Notes: generated by a model not told the origin, from the letters alone. 64,000 nucleotides of DNA from Methylonatrum sp040877625 (GCA_040877625.1 JBBDNK010000026.1:21106-85105); one strand, 5' to 3'. Positions 35,101 to 41,773 are shown, numbered from the stretch's first letter. Numbers and translations: made by a program.

Positions 35101-36651
35101 TACCGGCACCTTGGGTACCGCGTTGACTTCGAGGTCGACGGCCTCGATTTCCCGGGCCAGTCGGTTCCAGTGGTCATTCCGCTGCCGACCGGACAGCCGA
35201 TTCCCGGGGAAGCAGCCTGGCGCAAGTACCATCGTGATGGCTGGCGCAACTTTGTCGAGAACAGTGCCAACGGTCTTTACTCGGCCCAACGAACGACCTC
35301 CGGCGCTTGCCCGTGGCCGGGCTCCGATCGCTGGACGGACGGGCTCACGGTTGGTGATGATTGCGTGCGACTGGTCATCGAGGATGGTGGCCCCAACGAT
35401 TTCAACGGCGAGGCGGATGGCGTTATCCGCGACCCCGGCAGCCTGGGGACACCGACGCCCACCACGCTCAAGAGTGGCGGCGGTGGCGGCGGTGGCGGCG
35501 GGTCGATGGGGCTCTGGTCGCTCGGGCTACTCGGGTTGTTGGTACTGTTGCAGCGATGCAGGCGGTCCATGCTTGCCGCCGCACTGCTGGCGCTGGGTAG
35601 TGCAACCACCGCCAGCGCCCAGGATGGGCCCCAGCCCGGCTGGTACGTTGGCGGTCAGTTCGGGTGGGCGATGACGGACGTGTCATCGGCGGACGTTACC
35701 CGGCGGATGGACAAGGAAGGAATCGACGGTGACGCCAGCGTGGATGACAAAAACCGCCTGGCGGGCAAACTGTTCATTGGACACCAGTTCAACCGCTGGC
35801 TTGCCCTGGAAGCCGGCTACACCCATCTCGGCGAGATGGAGACCGAGTTGCGGACCACCGATACGGTCACCGCACGCGAATTACGGGACGTGGCCCCCGG
35901 TAGTGGCTATGGGGCGGAACTGGCGGTTTCCCTCGGCCATGCGTTTTCACGGCACGTCCGCGGCTATGTGCGGGGTGGCGTGTTTTCCTGGCGATCCGAG
36001 CGACGGCTGTCGGGGGGAAGTAGCGACACGTTCACGGGAAGGGACCCCGTCTACGGCGTGGGGCTTGAATGGCGCCTGACGCAGGCACTGTCGACAAGCC
36101 TGTCCTGGGATCGTTATCGTGTAGCGGACGATGATACAGATCTTGTGGCGCTGGGCCTGCTGTACCGCTTCGGAGGTAAACCGCGGGCGGTTCCTCCGCC
36201 CCACGACCCGGAAATCGATCCGCAACCGGAGCGGCCGGCGCCTCTACCGGAGCAGCGCGCCGAGCCTGAGCCCCAAGGCGTCGTCGAGGCGGTTGAGGAA
36301 GAGCCTGCTTCGCTCGCGGCGACAGAGTGGATCATCCGCTACGGTGTGGATGAGACAACCGCCAACAGCACCGATGACGTACTGGACGAGGTGGCGCTTG
36401 CCATGCAACAGCGCCCGACGGCACGATTGCAGTTGACCGGCCACACGGACAACACGGGGCCGGCGGCTTACAACATGACCGTCTCGGAGCAGCGCGCCGG
36501 AGCGGCTGCCGATGCCTTGATCGAACGCGGCATAGAACCTGATCGGCTGCAAGTAAGCGGGCAAGGGCCGGACAACCCGATGGCAGGCAATGATACGGCG
36601 GAAGGCCGGGAGCTGAATCGCCGAACGGAGATCGTGCTGCTGGACGAGTAA
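29194..36651 (+). CDS. Giant surface protein fused to OmpA-type outer-membrane protein
   Basis: 2485 residues. In order: signal peptide (1-21); DUF4347-type domain (about 35-190, SIHLVSHGSAGGVTLG, VSLYGCDVAA); several cadherin/He_PIG-like beta domains (about 320-440 and 815-905, with ISGTPET and LAGTPTMDD); three divergent InlB-B-type repeats with a Cys pair each (about 908-980, 1310-1450); GLUG-like repeats (about 1135-1255, VGGIAGEV, VGGLAGLA); a choice-of-anchor U-like domain (about 1870-2075); and a GlyGly-CTERM-like signal (about 2093-2125: nine Gly, hydrophobic helix, then QRCRR). Without a stop there follows a second signal peptide (SMLAAALLALG, cleavage after ASA), an eight-strand OmpA/Opacity-type barrel (about 2146-2330), a Pro/Glu linker and an OmpA peptidoglycan-binding domain (about 2380-2485, TGHTDNTG, NRRTEIVL). 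Ribosome site CGGAG precedes the ATG. Likely an adhesin or exopolymer-binding protein. The fusion point suggests either two proteins from one frame (internal ATG at 35569) or a rhombosortase-cleaved polyprotein; this is inference. Confidence 0.88.
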   Translation: MIRCVLVLLFSWLLAGSAYAQTAPNTISDHAAHGATDLVILDSGAPEPELLIEGLGEHHAVLRIGRGDDPFEAIAEALSRLQSVSSIHLVSHGSAGGVTLGNQWVDAAEVRARSAILAAIGSRLGPDGNVSLYGCDVAANAQGRAFVDLFAEVTGASVAASSSPVGHASLGGNWELDYLAGTVEPVLPFSAASRSAYRHVLSHGRGGSITWQAMDLDGNGQKNDVEIIVKTGWRSDWPPPVGINIASSPTLPGYTSVSTDVIWVNGTGSGDADYGLQTDVFRAYNLDPDTRYQLRFGVCCRISNLENNADAQQGFEGEIYLKDGNLAPKIDLPIIFQVPQLQADGVTRLDDWTFQVKSSDPNADNLRYRLATAEEFGGDGQTNPDGLSINPNTGVITWSDSGNRPAGLYSAGFVAEDLDEDGNRKSKTHVDLILELVNKAQTEFTAPAVTETRNVFVRKGESFTMAINGVAINTQSLGNLQNALVESDTDEYTFTPGTAESGVNLSPGNYPVTFEVRSQTGETSNNYLVVNFVVPDPDAPWIDNLEASRTIYDSDDFQLVAENAAVTYTKNPSLVGGTLKVNVTFIDGEYEVLTVVPEGDGPGQVNLVDGDVFYAGEKIGEVSERLNGLGRPFRVDFTSPSATPNAVEAVVRRLGYRDDFVLRQPGDRALSLFLRDGDGRSNSYDFYVDVQHNPDAPDSGPPQVASNRITLVEGDRIALSGQDINFVDPEGREPVTIDVVDVSLGQFERVDSPGTAVTSFTQNDINLGAIAFAYLDPGDTRAAPSYQLQATAGGDVSAVSAGAVTFSNANLHTPAISGTPETSVDAQSVYQFIPEASDDDLDYGDELVFHIENQPDWTTFDPETGELAGTPTMDDVGTYQTIQISVRDQGGLTAALPSFEINVQEPPEATVEGVVVGDGGSIAPSTQSVRIGETAEFTITAASGYAVDSVTGCSGGLGEGVYTTGEIDSACTVEARFIRVASEGAGTTEDPYVLEETEDLPNIADYPDGHFVLRGNGDGEIVLDDTWVPIGTSSEPFTGTLRGEDAPVVVTGTQDSPLFGYVGPGAVIENMNFRDVAIDAPGESNLGLLAGEVRGTEAEPVVLRDIAINGGHVRGLDAVGAIAGVLEHVHVEDVVSTARVEGRNRVGGIAGEVRGAGTVLERTYVTGDVGGETLVGGLAGLAIDQALVRDVYAAGEITASQATAGGVIGLLETATLERAYGMGPVNAPSQAGGLVGASDGATVSAAYWDRDRTGRTDSAGGESRDSAELRAGAALDADTTYLEWFGDGSAWAVAEDHNGGYPYLVNAVLQAVTADVSGQGDVQWLGNYPWGSKAELIPSPATGFNLDSVAGCAGMLSEGRYITDRLDADCELAVAFERNIYALTAAVSGQGEVSPQTIAVAYESTADFTITPDSGHGIANALGCGGTLSGFVFTTAGVTQDCDVLIGISHVADSGLGTEADPYIISDPDDLPNVSTFPTAHFLVQPNEHGQMPVGANWQPIGSESNPFSGSLVGLGGPVEFVGLEGQPLFGHVTEDADVRDVYESTGTPIGMFDEEGRRLDAQTVATGEQIRFRVTGKEGDLTVRGQVLRGVDVEPLTDDAGTLPLSDPATDEWVLQADADGYYTFEARRGGEFTLSFEDEAALTFTVDITVRPQVAFSSTRQPGTAGQVVVVRVVLDGTPGQYPVRVPYRVDGHDLLAASDLDAAGEFLFTEGGENERTRLLELTPNANAHEVVVTLEEGDSVEHALLGNPLRHTIALFHAAEIPLYAALRAAQDAEPVDTAVSLEGGAVTVTVVDPNTGAPFAAEDYAFDWSESTLDLGIHGEHTPAVNVVPSHLTRGQRYDLRLTVTEKAAPGRRVALQSRVYAVDDHDGDVALAYQAFRGGSPEHMMAICPQGVDPFRGVAGRACSQEDRSASAVYLEVPEGYRVSLGRQSERASWETLDFGLEVETDELVGDRGQRLGNAVDVFYRHLGYRVDFEVDGLDFPGQSVPVVIPLPTGQPIPGEAAWRKYHRDGWRNFVENSANGLYSAQRTTSGACPWPGSDRWTDGLTVGDDCVRLVIEDGGPNDFNGEADGVIRDPGSLGTPTPTTLKSGGGGGGGGGSMGLWSLGLLGLLVLLQRCRRSMLAAALLALGSATTASAQDGPQPGWYVGGQFGWAMTDVSSADVTRRMDKEGIDGDASVDDKNRLAGKLFIGHQFNRWLALEAGYTHLGEMETELRTTDTVTARELRDVAPGSGYGAELAVSLGHAFSRHVRGYVRGGVFSWRSERRLSGGSSDTFTGRDPVYGVGLEWRLTQALSTSLSWDRYRVADDDTDLVALGLLYRFGGKPRAVPPPHDPEIDPQPERPAPLPEQRAEPEPQGVVEAVEEEPASLAATEWIIRYGVDETTANSTDDVLDEVALAMQQRPTARLQLTGHTDNTGPAAYNMTVSEQRAGAAADALIERGIEPDRLQVSGQGPDNPMAGNDTAEGRELNRRTEIVLLDE
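35569..36651 (+). CDS. Possible independently translated OmpA-family protein inside the giant frame
   Basis: Alternative reading of the 3' end of the giant gene. The in-frame ATG at 35569 has AGGCGG six bases upstream and begins a typical signal peptide (MLAAALLALGSATTASA, cleaved before QDGPQPGWYVGGQFG). The product of 360 residues would be a complete OmpA-type porin: barrel strands ending in aromatic residues, a proline-rich linker and a C-terminal OmpA domain (GHTDNTGP, SEQRAGAAADAL, NRRTEIVL) that anchors to peptidoglycan. Whether it is made separately, by internal initiation, cannot be told from sequence. Listed to mark the domain boundary. Confidence 0.45.
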   Translation: MLAAALLALGSATTASAQDGPQPGWYVGGQFGWAMTDVSSADVTRRMDKEGIDGDASVDDKNRLAGKLFIGHQFNRWLALEAGYTHLGEMETELRTTDTVTARELRDVAPGSGYGAELAVSLGHAFSRHVRGYVRGGVFSWRSERRLSGGSSDTFTGRDPVYGVGLEWRLTQALSTSLSWDRYRVADDDTDLVALGLLYRFGGKPRAVPPPHDPEIDPQPERPAPLPEQRAEPEPQGVVEAVEEEPASLAATEWIIRYGVDETTANSTDDVLDEVALAMQQRPTARLQLTGHTDNTGPAAYNMTVSEQRAGAAADALIERGIEPDRLQVSGQGPDNPMAGNDTAEGRELNRRTEIVLLDE

Positions 36652-36660
36652 CGGGTTCCA

Positions 36661-36698
36661 GAAAACCGGGCCCACTCCGCATCCTGGGGCTGGTTTTC
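36661..36698 (+). terminator. Possible terminator after the surface-protein gene
   Basis: AAAACC (36661-36666) pairs with GGTTTT (36693-36698), with GGGCCCA/TGGGGCT pairing inside. The T-run is only four long, so partial read-through into the regulator gene is possible. Confidence 0.4.
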
Positions 36699-36740
36699 GC
36701 TGTAATATTTGTCATCGTGGAAAATTTCGGATGCGAATTT

Positions 36741-37436
36741 ATGGGCCGTTTACTCCTGGTTGAAGACGACGCCGATCTGCGCGGCTCAATGTGCGATTAC
36801 CTGACCCTCAAGGGCTATGAAGTGGCTGAAGCAGCCACTGGTGACTGCTTCCGGCAGAACGTGCTCGATCAGCGCTTTGATCTGGTGCTGCTCGATCTCA
36901 ACCTCCCGGATGCAGACGGGCTGCAATTGTTGCGCGAGGCGCGGCAGGGCTCCGATGCGCCGGTGTTCGTCGTATCAGGCCGCAGTCACGACGGCTCTCG
37001 GCTATCGGCCCTGGATATGGGCGCGGATGATTACATCGTCAAACCCTTCAATATCCGTGAGCTGGAGTTTCGTATCCGTAACTTCCTGCGACGCCAGCGG
37101 GAGCGCCTGGAGCAGGAGACCTTACGGTGGCAATTTGGTGCCTGGACGCTTGATGCCGAGCAACGGAAGATCAGTGACTCCGAGGGCAGGCCTGTTCATG
37201 TTACCCGCGGCGAATTTGACGTGCTGTACTGCCTGGTTCAGGCGCAGGGCGCCGTTGTCAGTTGGGACGGCATTCTCGGCACCCTGGAAAAGAACGGCCT
37301 GGAGGTCAGCCTTGAGTCACTTCCCGTACTCGTATCCCGTCTACGGCGCAAGTTTTCGGTAGCATCCGACCAGCAATTGATCGATAACCTTCCAGGCATC
37401 GGCTACCGCATCGCGGCACCCGTTTCTCGCGCGTAG
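36741..37436 (+). CDS. OmpR-family response regulator
   Basis: 231 residues: receiver domain with acidic pocket (LLVEDDADL), phospho-acceptor Asp52 (LLDLNLPDADG), the switch Ser (FVVSGRS) and Lys in VKPFNIREL, then a winged-helix DNA-binding domain (HVTRGEFDVLYCLVQAQG; SLPVLVSRLRRKF; IDNLPGIGYRI). A GTG at 36717 would add eight residues; the ATG at 36741 (MGRLLLVEDD) fits the family start. No cognate kinase is adjacent; the nearest is the DISM kinase on the other side of the surface protein. Confidence 0.9.
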   Translation: MGRLLLVEDDADLRGSMCDYLTLKGYEVAEAATGDCFRQNVLDQRFDLVLLDLNLPDADGLQLLREARQGSDAPVFVVSGRSHDGSRLSALDMGADDYIVKPFNIRELEFRIRNFLRRQRERLEQETLRWQFGAWTLDAEQRKISDSEGRPVHVTRGEFDVLYCLVQAQGAVVSWDGILGTLEKNGLEVSLESLPVLVSRLRRKFSVASDQQLIDNLPGIGYRIAAPVSRA

Positions 37437-37550
37437 CAGACGGCAAGAAGCGCCAATGCGTTTGATTGCCGGCCCCGGCCCGAAGCGCCGGGCGTCGGGC
37501 GCAGGCACCCATCATCCGAACTCATGACAAATACCGCCTCGTCGTGTAAG

Positions 37551-37569
37551 AGTGACGCTTTGAGTCACT
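37551..37569. promoter_or_regulatory. Inverted repeat upstream of the GspE-like gene
   Basis: AGTGAC-N7-GTCACT, 22 bases before the start codon at 37591 and just upstream of the ribosome site AGAGGA. Possible operator; no known regulator matches for certain. Confidence 0.3.
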
Positions 37570-37590
37570 GTTCAGACAAGAGGATCCACC

Positions 37591-38865
37591 ATGGCCCTTG
37601 ATGAAGTCTCCCTGACCGTCGATGAAGGCCCGCGACGCCCCCACCCCGATCTGGCGCCGCGACTGCGTCTGGCGCAGGCGGACCGCGTCGACGCCGAGGA
37701 AACCTTTGAGGCGGAGGCCCTGCTGCAGGACGCGGTGGATGCGAAGGCGTCGGACATTCATCTCGATCCCAGGTCGGACGGCTGGCAATTACGGTTTCGA
37801 GTCGATGGGGTCATTGTCGACGTGGTGCCGATTCCGCTCGACCCGGGGCGGCGGCTGGTCAATCAGCTCAAGACGCTCGCCGAACTGAACCCGGTCACGG
37901 CGCAGGTCCCGCAAGACGGCCGCTTTACCTACCAGCTTGACGATGTATCACTGGACCTGCGTGTTTCGGTGGCGCCCTGTCTGCGTGGCGACAAACTGGC
38001 CTTGCGCGTACTGACAGCGGGTTACCTGTTCGATTCGCTGGATCGGCTCGGCCTCACGGACGATCAGGCGGAGATCCTCCAGGCATGGCTCGACACCGCG
38101 GCGGGGATGTTGTTGGTCAGCGGGCCCACCGGCGGCGGCAAGACAACCACGCTGTATGCCTTGCTACACGCCATGCGGCGTGCCGATCTGCATATCGTGA
38201 CCCTGGAAGATCCGGTTGAATACGAAATCGACGGCATAAACCAGATCCAGGTCGACAACAAGGCCGGGCTGACGTTTGCCACAGGCACGCGTTCGCTGCT
38301 TCGCTTGGATCCGGATTGCATGCTGATTGGCGAGATCCGCGATCCGGATTCCGCACGCGCGGCCAGCGATGCGGCCTCCAGCGGTCGCACCCTGATGGGG
38401 ACCCTGCATAGCCGTGATGCCGTCGGCGCGGTAACGGTGCTAAGGAATTACGGGCTGGACGATTTCGAGGTCGCGGCCAATCTGGAAATCGTCATCTCCC
38501 AGCGACTGGTGCGTTCACTTTGTCGACAGTGCCGGATCGAGGCACCTCCCGCGGACCAGGATCGCCGGTTTCTCGAGCGCGTTGGCCGGCCTGTGCCGGA
38601 CAAGGTCTGGACGTCAGTCGGCTGTGACAGTTGTCGAGGGCTGGGTTTCCGCGGCCGTACAGGGTTATTTGAAGTCTGGCGCCTGGATCCGGGCGAGCAG
38701 GCCCTGCTGCTGGAACACGCCCCGGAGCGCGCATTGCGCAGTGCCCTCGCGAAAAGGAATCATGCCTTTCTGCTCGAGAGCGGCCTGGCCAAGGCCGAGG
38801 CCGGCGAAACAACGCTCGGGGAGATTCGTATCTGTGGCTTGGGAAGTCGGGCTGTAAGAAGCTAA
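37591..38865 (+). CDS. Short GspE/PilB-family secretion or pilus assembly ATPase
   Basis: 424 residues, a hexameric traffic ATPase lacking the usual N1 domain of GspE/PilB (about 560 residues). Visible: N2-type domain (ASDIHLDP, LRFRVDGV), Walker A GPTGGGKTTTLY (Gly replaces Ser), Asp box VTLEDPVEYEIDGINQIQV, Walker B LIGEIRDPDSARAA, His box GTLHSRDA, and a C-terminal cysteine module (LCRQC and GCDSCRGLGFRGR) like the zinc site of GspE. It could power the type IV pili encoded next door or a type II-like system exporting the surface protein. Without gspF/pilC or a secretin here, the partner is unknown. AGAGGA precedes the ATG. Confidence 0.87.
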   Translation: MALDEVSLTVDEGPRRPHPDLAPRLRLAQADRVDAEETFEAEALLQDAVDAKASDIHLDPRSDGWQLRFRVDGVIVDVVPIPLDPGRRLVNQLKTLAELNPVTAQVPQDGRFTYQLDDVSLDLRVSVAPCLRGDKLALRVLTAGYLFDSLDRLGLTDDQAEILQAWLDTAAGMLLVSGPTGGGKTTTLYALLHAMRRADLHIVTLEDPVEYEIDGINQIQVDNKAGLTFATGTRSLLRLDPDCMLIGEIRDPDSARAASDAASSGRTLMGTLHSRDAVGAVTVLRNYGLDDFEVAANLEIVISQRLVRSLCRQCRIEAPPADQDRRFLERVGRPVPDKVWTSVGCDSCRGLGFRGRTGLFEVWRLDPGEQALLLEHAPERALRSALAKRNHAFLLESGLAKAEAGETTLGEIRICGLGSRAVRS

Positions 38866-38941
38866 GTAATCCCTACTGCATTGGATGGGGTCCAGGTCTC
38901 AGATGATGGATGATATTAACCCAGATTTGACGGCTTGGCGG

Positions 38942-38975
38942 AACACCCGGACTTGGAGTATGTCGGTGTTTTTTT
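38942..38975 (+). terminator. Intrinsic terminator after the GspE-like gene
   Basis: AACACC (38942-38947) pairs with GGTGTT (38965-38970), with a CG pair inside, followed by seven T. Confidence 0.6.
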
Positions 38976-39025
38976 AAGGCTTTTGGAACGTTTTATCATC
39001 CAGGGCGCGACTGATGCGGTATCCG

Positions 39026-39481
39026 TTATTCCTCTATGCACGCGGTTGGACGATAGCGGGATCCGACGGATGTTCGGCATCCCCAGTTTCCGTTTGCAGC
39101 GCGAAAAATTGTGAGCGTGTCTCCCCGGATAATCCCTACAGCATTAGTGTCGCCACTGCCTAGTGTAAAGACGATCTCCAGCGTCCCGTCGCCGCTGACA
39201 ATGTTATTGTTTACAGCGGTGATTTCCCCGAAATGGGAACCGGTCCACCCAACGACATCGGATCCCGTTGTTATGTTGGCCAGGGTGAGTACGGCGGCAT
39301 TGCCCATAAAGATCTGAAATTCAGCATCGGCCCGAATAACGCTGACTTCCTTGTAGGCTCCATGGGTCTGGCTGCGCGCGACATAGTCCTGGTATGCCGG
39401 CATCGCAATTGCCGCCAGAATACCGATGATGGCTACGACAATCATGAGCTCAATGAGTGTAAAGCCTTTCTGGGTGACCAT
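39026..39481 (-). CDS. Type IV major pilin-like protein (pilin 1)
   Basis: 151-residue prepilin: short leader MVTQKG, cleavage before FTLIELMIVVAIIGILAAIA (Glu5 present), a long N-terminal helix and a variable globular domain with a C-terminal Cys pair (WGCRTS and TACIEE) forming the D-loop disulphide. AAGGA precedes the ATG. It has its own sigma-54 type promoter at 39518-39533. It shares the first 35 residues with pilin 2 (41171) but differs in the head; it ends in EE rather than Ser. Confidence 0.93.
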   Translation of the reverse strand: MVTQKGFTLIELMIVVAIIGILAAIAMPAYQDYVARSQTHGAYKEVSVIRADAEFQIFMGNAAVLTLANITTGSDVVGWTGSHFGEITAVNNNIVSGDGTLEIVFTLGSGDTNAVGIIRGDTLTIFRAANGNWGCRTSVGSRYRPTACIEE

Positions 39482-39517
39482 TATGTCTTTTCCTTTTCAT
39501 CAACTACCGAATATCTA

Positions 39518-39533
39518 TGCAAGAACGGGACCA
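39518..39533 (-). promoter_or_regulatory. Sigma-54 type promoter of pilin 1
   Basis: Minus-strand TGGTCCCGTTCTTGCA: GG at -24 and GC at -12 with exact spacing. About 25 bases of leader precede the pilin ribosome site and start. Confidence 0.6.
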
Positions 39534-39625
39534 GTCAACATGGATTATCCCGAATGGGTGAAACCCAAATTGCGTAGTATTCGCCAGGAGACGGAATTGC
39601 TCTGTGCGGGCGCGGCTGATCACTG

Positions 39626-41113
39626 CTATTGATTCCGGGTATTGTCAATGTCAAACCGTCTGGGCGGTGAGTCCATGAGGTGAATCAGCTTTCCCTGACG
39701 CCAGAAGCGTGGCTGGTAATGCCCATTAGCCGCGACAACACCGATCTCATCATTATAACGATGGTTGGAAAGTTCAAGGCCACCGAAGCCCCATAACCAT
39801 ATCGCCGAGCCTAGCAGGGTAATTCGCCACATCCCGAGAATGGTGGGGTTTTCCGCCACTGGGTCAGTGGTGTTATATCGCCGATACCAGCCAACTGCCA
39901 GCCCGCACGTCAGTACGAGCATGATCTGACTCATGGGCATGACCACGATTCCGCTCAGCAGCGAGTGACCGCCTGCAGTAAGCAGAGAGCAGGTAAGACT
40001 GATGATGAAGTATCGCTCCCAGGCTGGGCAGTCAGTTGATCGAACCCGGTGACGAGCGAATCGGAGCCAGCGGAACAAGAGCCAGAGCAACAGGCCGCTC
40101 AGTATCAGGGCAGCAGGAATGCCCCATTCCACCGCAATCTGGATCGGCAAGTTGTGGGGGTGTGCTGCGATGGGGAGTTGTAATGTCGCAAATTGCATGG
40201 GCCCGATGCCGAACCACGGGCTTTCACGAATGAGATCGGCACTGACCGTCCACAGGACAACTCGGCCAGGGGATTGGAAGGACATTACACGCGTTCCCCG
40301 GCTTGACTCGCCTGAAGCGAATGGGAGGTCCATGCCGAAAATTAATGCAGCAAGCACGAGTCCAGTGGTAGCCATGGCGATCTGCAAGACACCCCAGCGC
40401 AGGCCGGCGCGCCCGAAAAACAGGATGACCAGGGCGGTAGCACAGGTTATTGCATAGAGTGTTCCGCGGCCGGCGGAGTAGAACAGCAGTGCCCAGAGCA
40501 AACCGAAGTATAAAAGCAGGCAGCTTCGGAGCAGCCATGGCCTGCAGCGCGGAATACCGGCAAACAGTAAGGCAGGGAGAAGTGGAAGCATCCAACTCTG
40601 CCACTGATTCAGAAACCGGATGTTGACGAAATTATGAATTGGCTCAGGCCATACCGGTTCGCCCTCATAAGCCCACCCCGCGGTAAGTATCATTAGTGCA
40701 ACCAGACCGTAAAGGCAGGCCCCTATAGCCAGGATCGGCAACGTTGGCGTTCTGATCAGGTCATGCTTGTCCGTGCTGTTGCCAATCACATGAATGGCCG
40801 CGACCATCAGTACAAGAAGAGAGACTTCCAGATAGGCATACGTCGGGACAACAGCAAGTGCCGACGAGATCGATCCGAGACCGACGATGATAAAAAGCAG
40901 TATGGCGGTTACGGTCGGGAGGCTTGAGCTGCGGCGCTCCGGCTGGGCCAACAGATAAATCGAGAAAATGCCGAGTAGAAAGACCTGTACAATGCGACGC
41001 TGATCATAAATGGATAGTCGTGGGTATAAGTCCAGGCTGGCAAGTAATACAGCTGCCAGCAGCCATAGGTAGAGAGGCCATCCGAGCCGGAACTTGATGA
41101 GTGCATCTGGCAT
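39626..41113 (-). CDS. O-antigen-ligase-like polytopic protein, probable pilin glycosyltransferase (TfpO/PglL type)
   Basis: 495 residues with about 11-12 membrane helices and one large periplasmic loop. The Wzy_C/O-ligase signature is visible as AHPHNLPIQIAVEWGIPAAL after RGTRVMSFQSPGRVVLW and PWFGIGPMQFA; the His-Pro-His-Asn box is typical of O-ligases and pilin oligosaccharyltransferases. Placed between two pilin genes and transcribed with them, it most likely transfers a lipid-linked glycan to pilin, as PilO/TfpO does in Pseudomonas, where the gene also follows pilA behind a terminator. WaaL activity on lipopolysaccharide is the alternative. No good ribosome site before the ATG at 41113. 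Confidence 0.8.
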   Translation of the reverse strand: MPDALIKFRLGWPLYLWLLAAVLLASLDLYPRLSIYDQRRIVQVFLLGIFSIYLLAQPERRSSSLPTVTAILLFIIVGLGSISSALAVVPTYAYLEVSLLVLMVAAIHVIGNSTDKHDLIRTPTLPILAIGACLYGLVALMILTAGWAYEGEPVWPEPIHNFVNIRFLNQWQSWMLPLLPALLFAGIPRCRPWLLRSCLLLYFGLLWALLFYSAGRGTLYAITCATALVILFFGRAGLRWGVLQIAMATTGLVLAALIFGMDLPFASGESSRGTRVMSFQSPGRVVLWTVSADLIRESPWFGIGPMQFATLQLPIAAHPHNLPIQIAVEWGIPAALILSGLLLWLLFRWLRFARHRVRSTDCPAWERYFIISLTCSLLTAGGHSLLSGIVVMPMSQIMLVLTCGLAVGWYRRYNTTDPVAENPTILGMWRITLLGSAIWLWGFGGLELSNHRYNDEIGVVAANGHYQPRFWRQGKLIHLMDSPPRRFDIDNTRNQ

Positions 41114-41128
41114 AAATCGATTTCAAAA

Positions 41129-41157
41129 AAAACCCCCGGTATTACCGGGGGTTTTTT
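41129..41157. terminator. Strong bidirectional terminator between pilin 2 and the O-ligase gene
   Basis: AACCCCCGG-TATTA-CCGGGGGTT with eight T following on the minus strand and six T on the plus strand. It lies after the pilin 2 stop and only about 15 bases before the O-ligase start, so it should lower O-ligase expression relative to pilin. Confidence 0.9.
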
Positions 41158-41170
41158 ACGCGATGTCAAA

Positions 41171-41638
41171 TCAGGAAGCGCCGCAACCCGCAGGAGCGTA
41201 GCTGTCCTTGAACGCGGCAGGAGCATTGGACTTGTCCACCCTGCAGCTCCAGTTGCCTTCATTTGTACGTGTCCAGATGACCTGGGCATCCGTAACCACC
41301 GCACTTGCATCGCCGCCGATGGTTGCAGTGATGGTGGTGTCACCAGTTCCATCACCGTCAAGTACAAAGGCCGACATCAGATTGGACTTGCCAGCGTCCA
41401 TGCCGACGTATTCCTCTTCATCGGGGTCCGCGGGCGGGTCAATTTCGGTGGGAGTCTTGCCGCGAAGCAGCATCTCTTCCACCGCCGTACGGACGCCGGA
41501 GCCTTCGCCGACGACGCGGCTGACCTGCGACCGGGCAACATAGTCCTGATACTGCGGAATGGCGATGGCCGCCAGGATGCCGATGATCGCAACCACGATC
41601 ATCAGCTCGATAAGGGTAAAGCCTTTTTGCGTCTTCAT
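41171..41638 (-). CDS. pilA: Type IV major pilin (pilin 2)
   Basis: 155-residue prepilin: leader MKTQKG, cleavage before FTLIELMIVVAIIGILAAIA, Glu5 present, head domain with a C-terminal disulphide loop (WSCRVD and AGCGAS). The final residue is serine, the site glycosylated by PilO in Pseudomonas strain 1244-type pilins, and an O-ligase gene follows. The ATG at 41638 has GGGAGC upstream; 12 further in-frame residues to 41674 look non-coding. Controlled by a sigma-54 promoter and probably by PilR, encoded next upstream. Confidence 0.95.
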   Translation of the reverse strand: MKTQKGFTLIELMIVVAIIGILAAIAIPQYQDYVARSQVSRVVGEGSGVRTAVEEMLLRGKTPTEIDPPADPDEEEYVGMDAGKSNLMSAFVLDGDGTGDTTITATIGGDASAVVTDAQVIWTRTNEGNWSCRVDKSNAPAAFKDSYAPAGCGAS

Positions 41639-41757
41639 TAGTCTTGCTCCCAGAGTGCGTTGTCGCTTTGCCATCAGTCCCGCATGGCTGAGCAGATGTT
41701 TACGAAGCCAGAACGTCCAGCCCTCCAGAGCGTGGCATTCGTTCTCATACGCAATTA

Positions 41758-41773
41758 TGCAGGGACCGTGCCA
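41758..41773 (-). promoter_or_regulatory. Sigma-54 promoter of pilA (pilin 2)
   Basis: Minus-strand TGGCACGGTCCCTGCA matches the -24/-12 consensus at GG and GC with exact spacing and a perfect TGGCAC. It predicts a leader of about 110 bases before the pilin start. Confidence 0.8.

Noticed and set aside
33058..35289. 743-residue frame antisense to the surface protein (also 30265-32223)
   Set aside because: GC-rich complement of a repetitive beta-domain protein. No signal peptide, domain or ribosome site.
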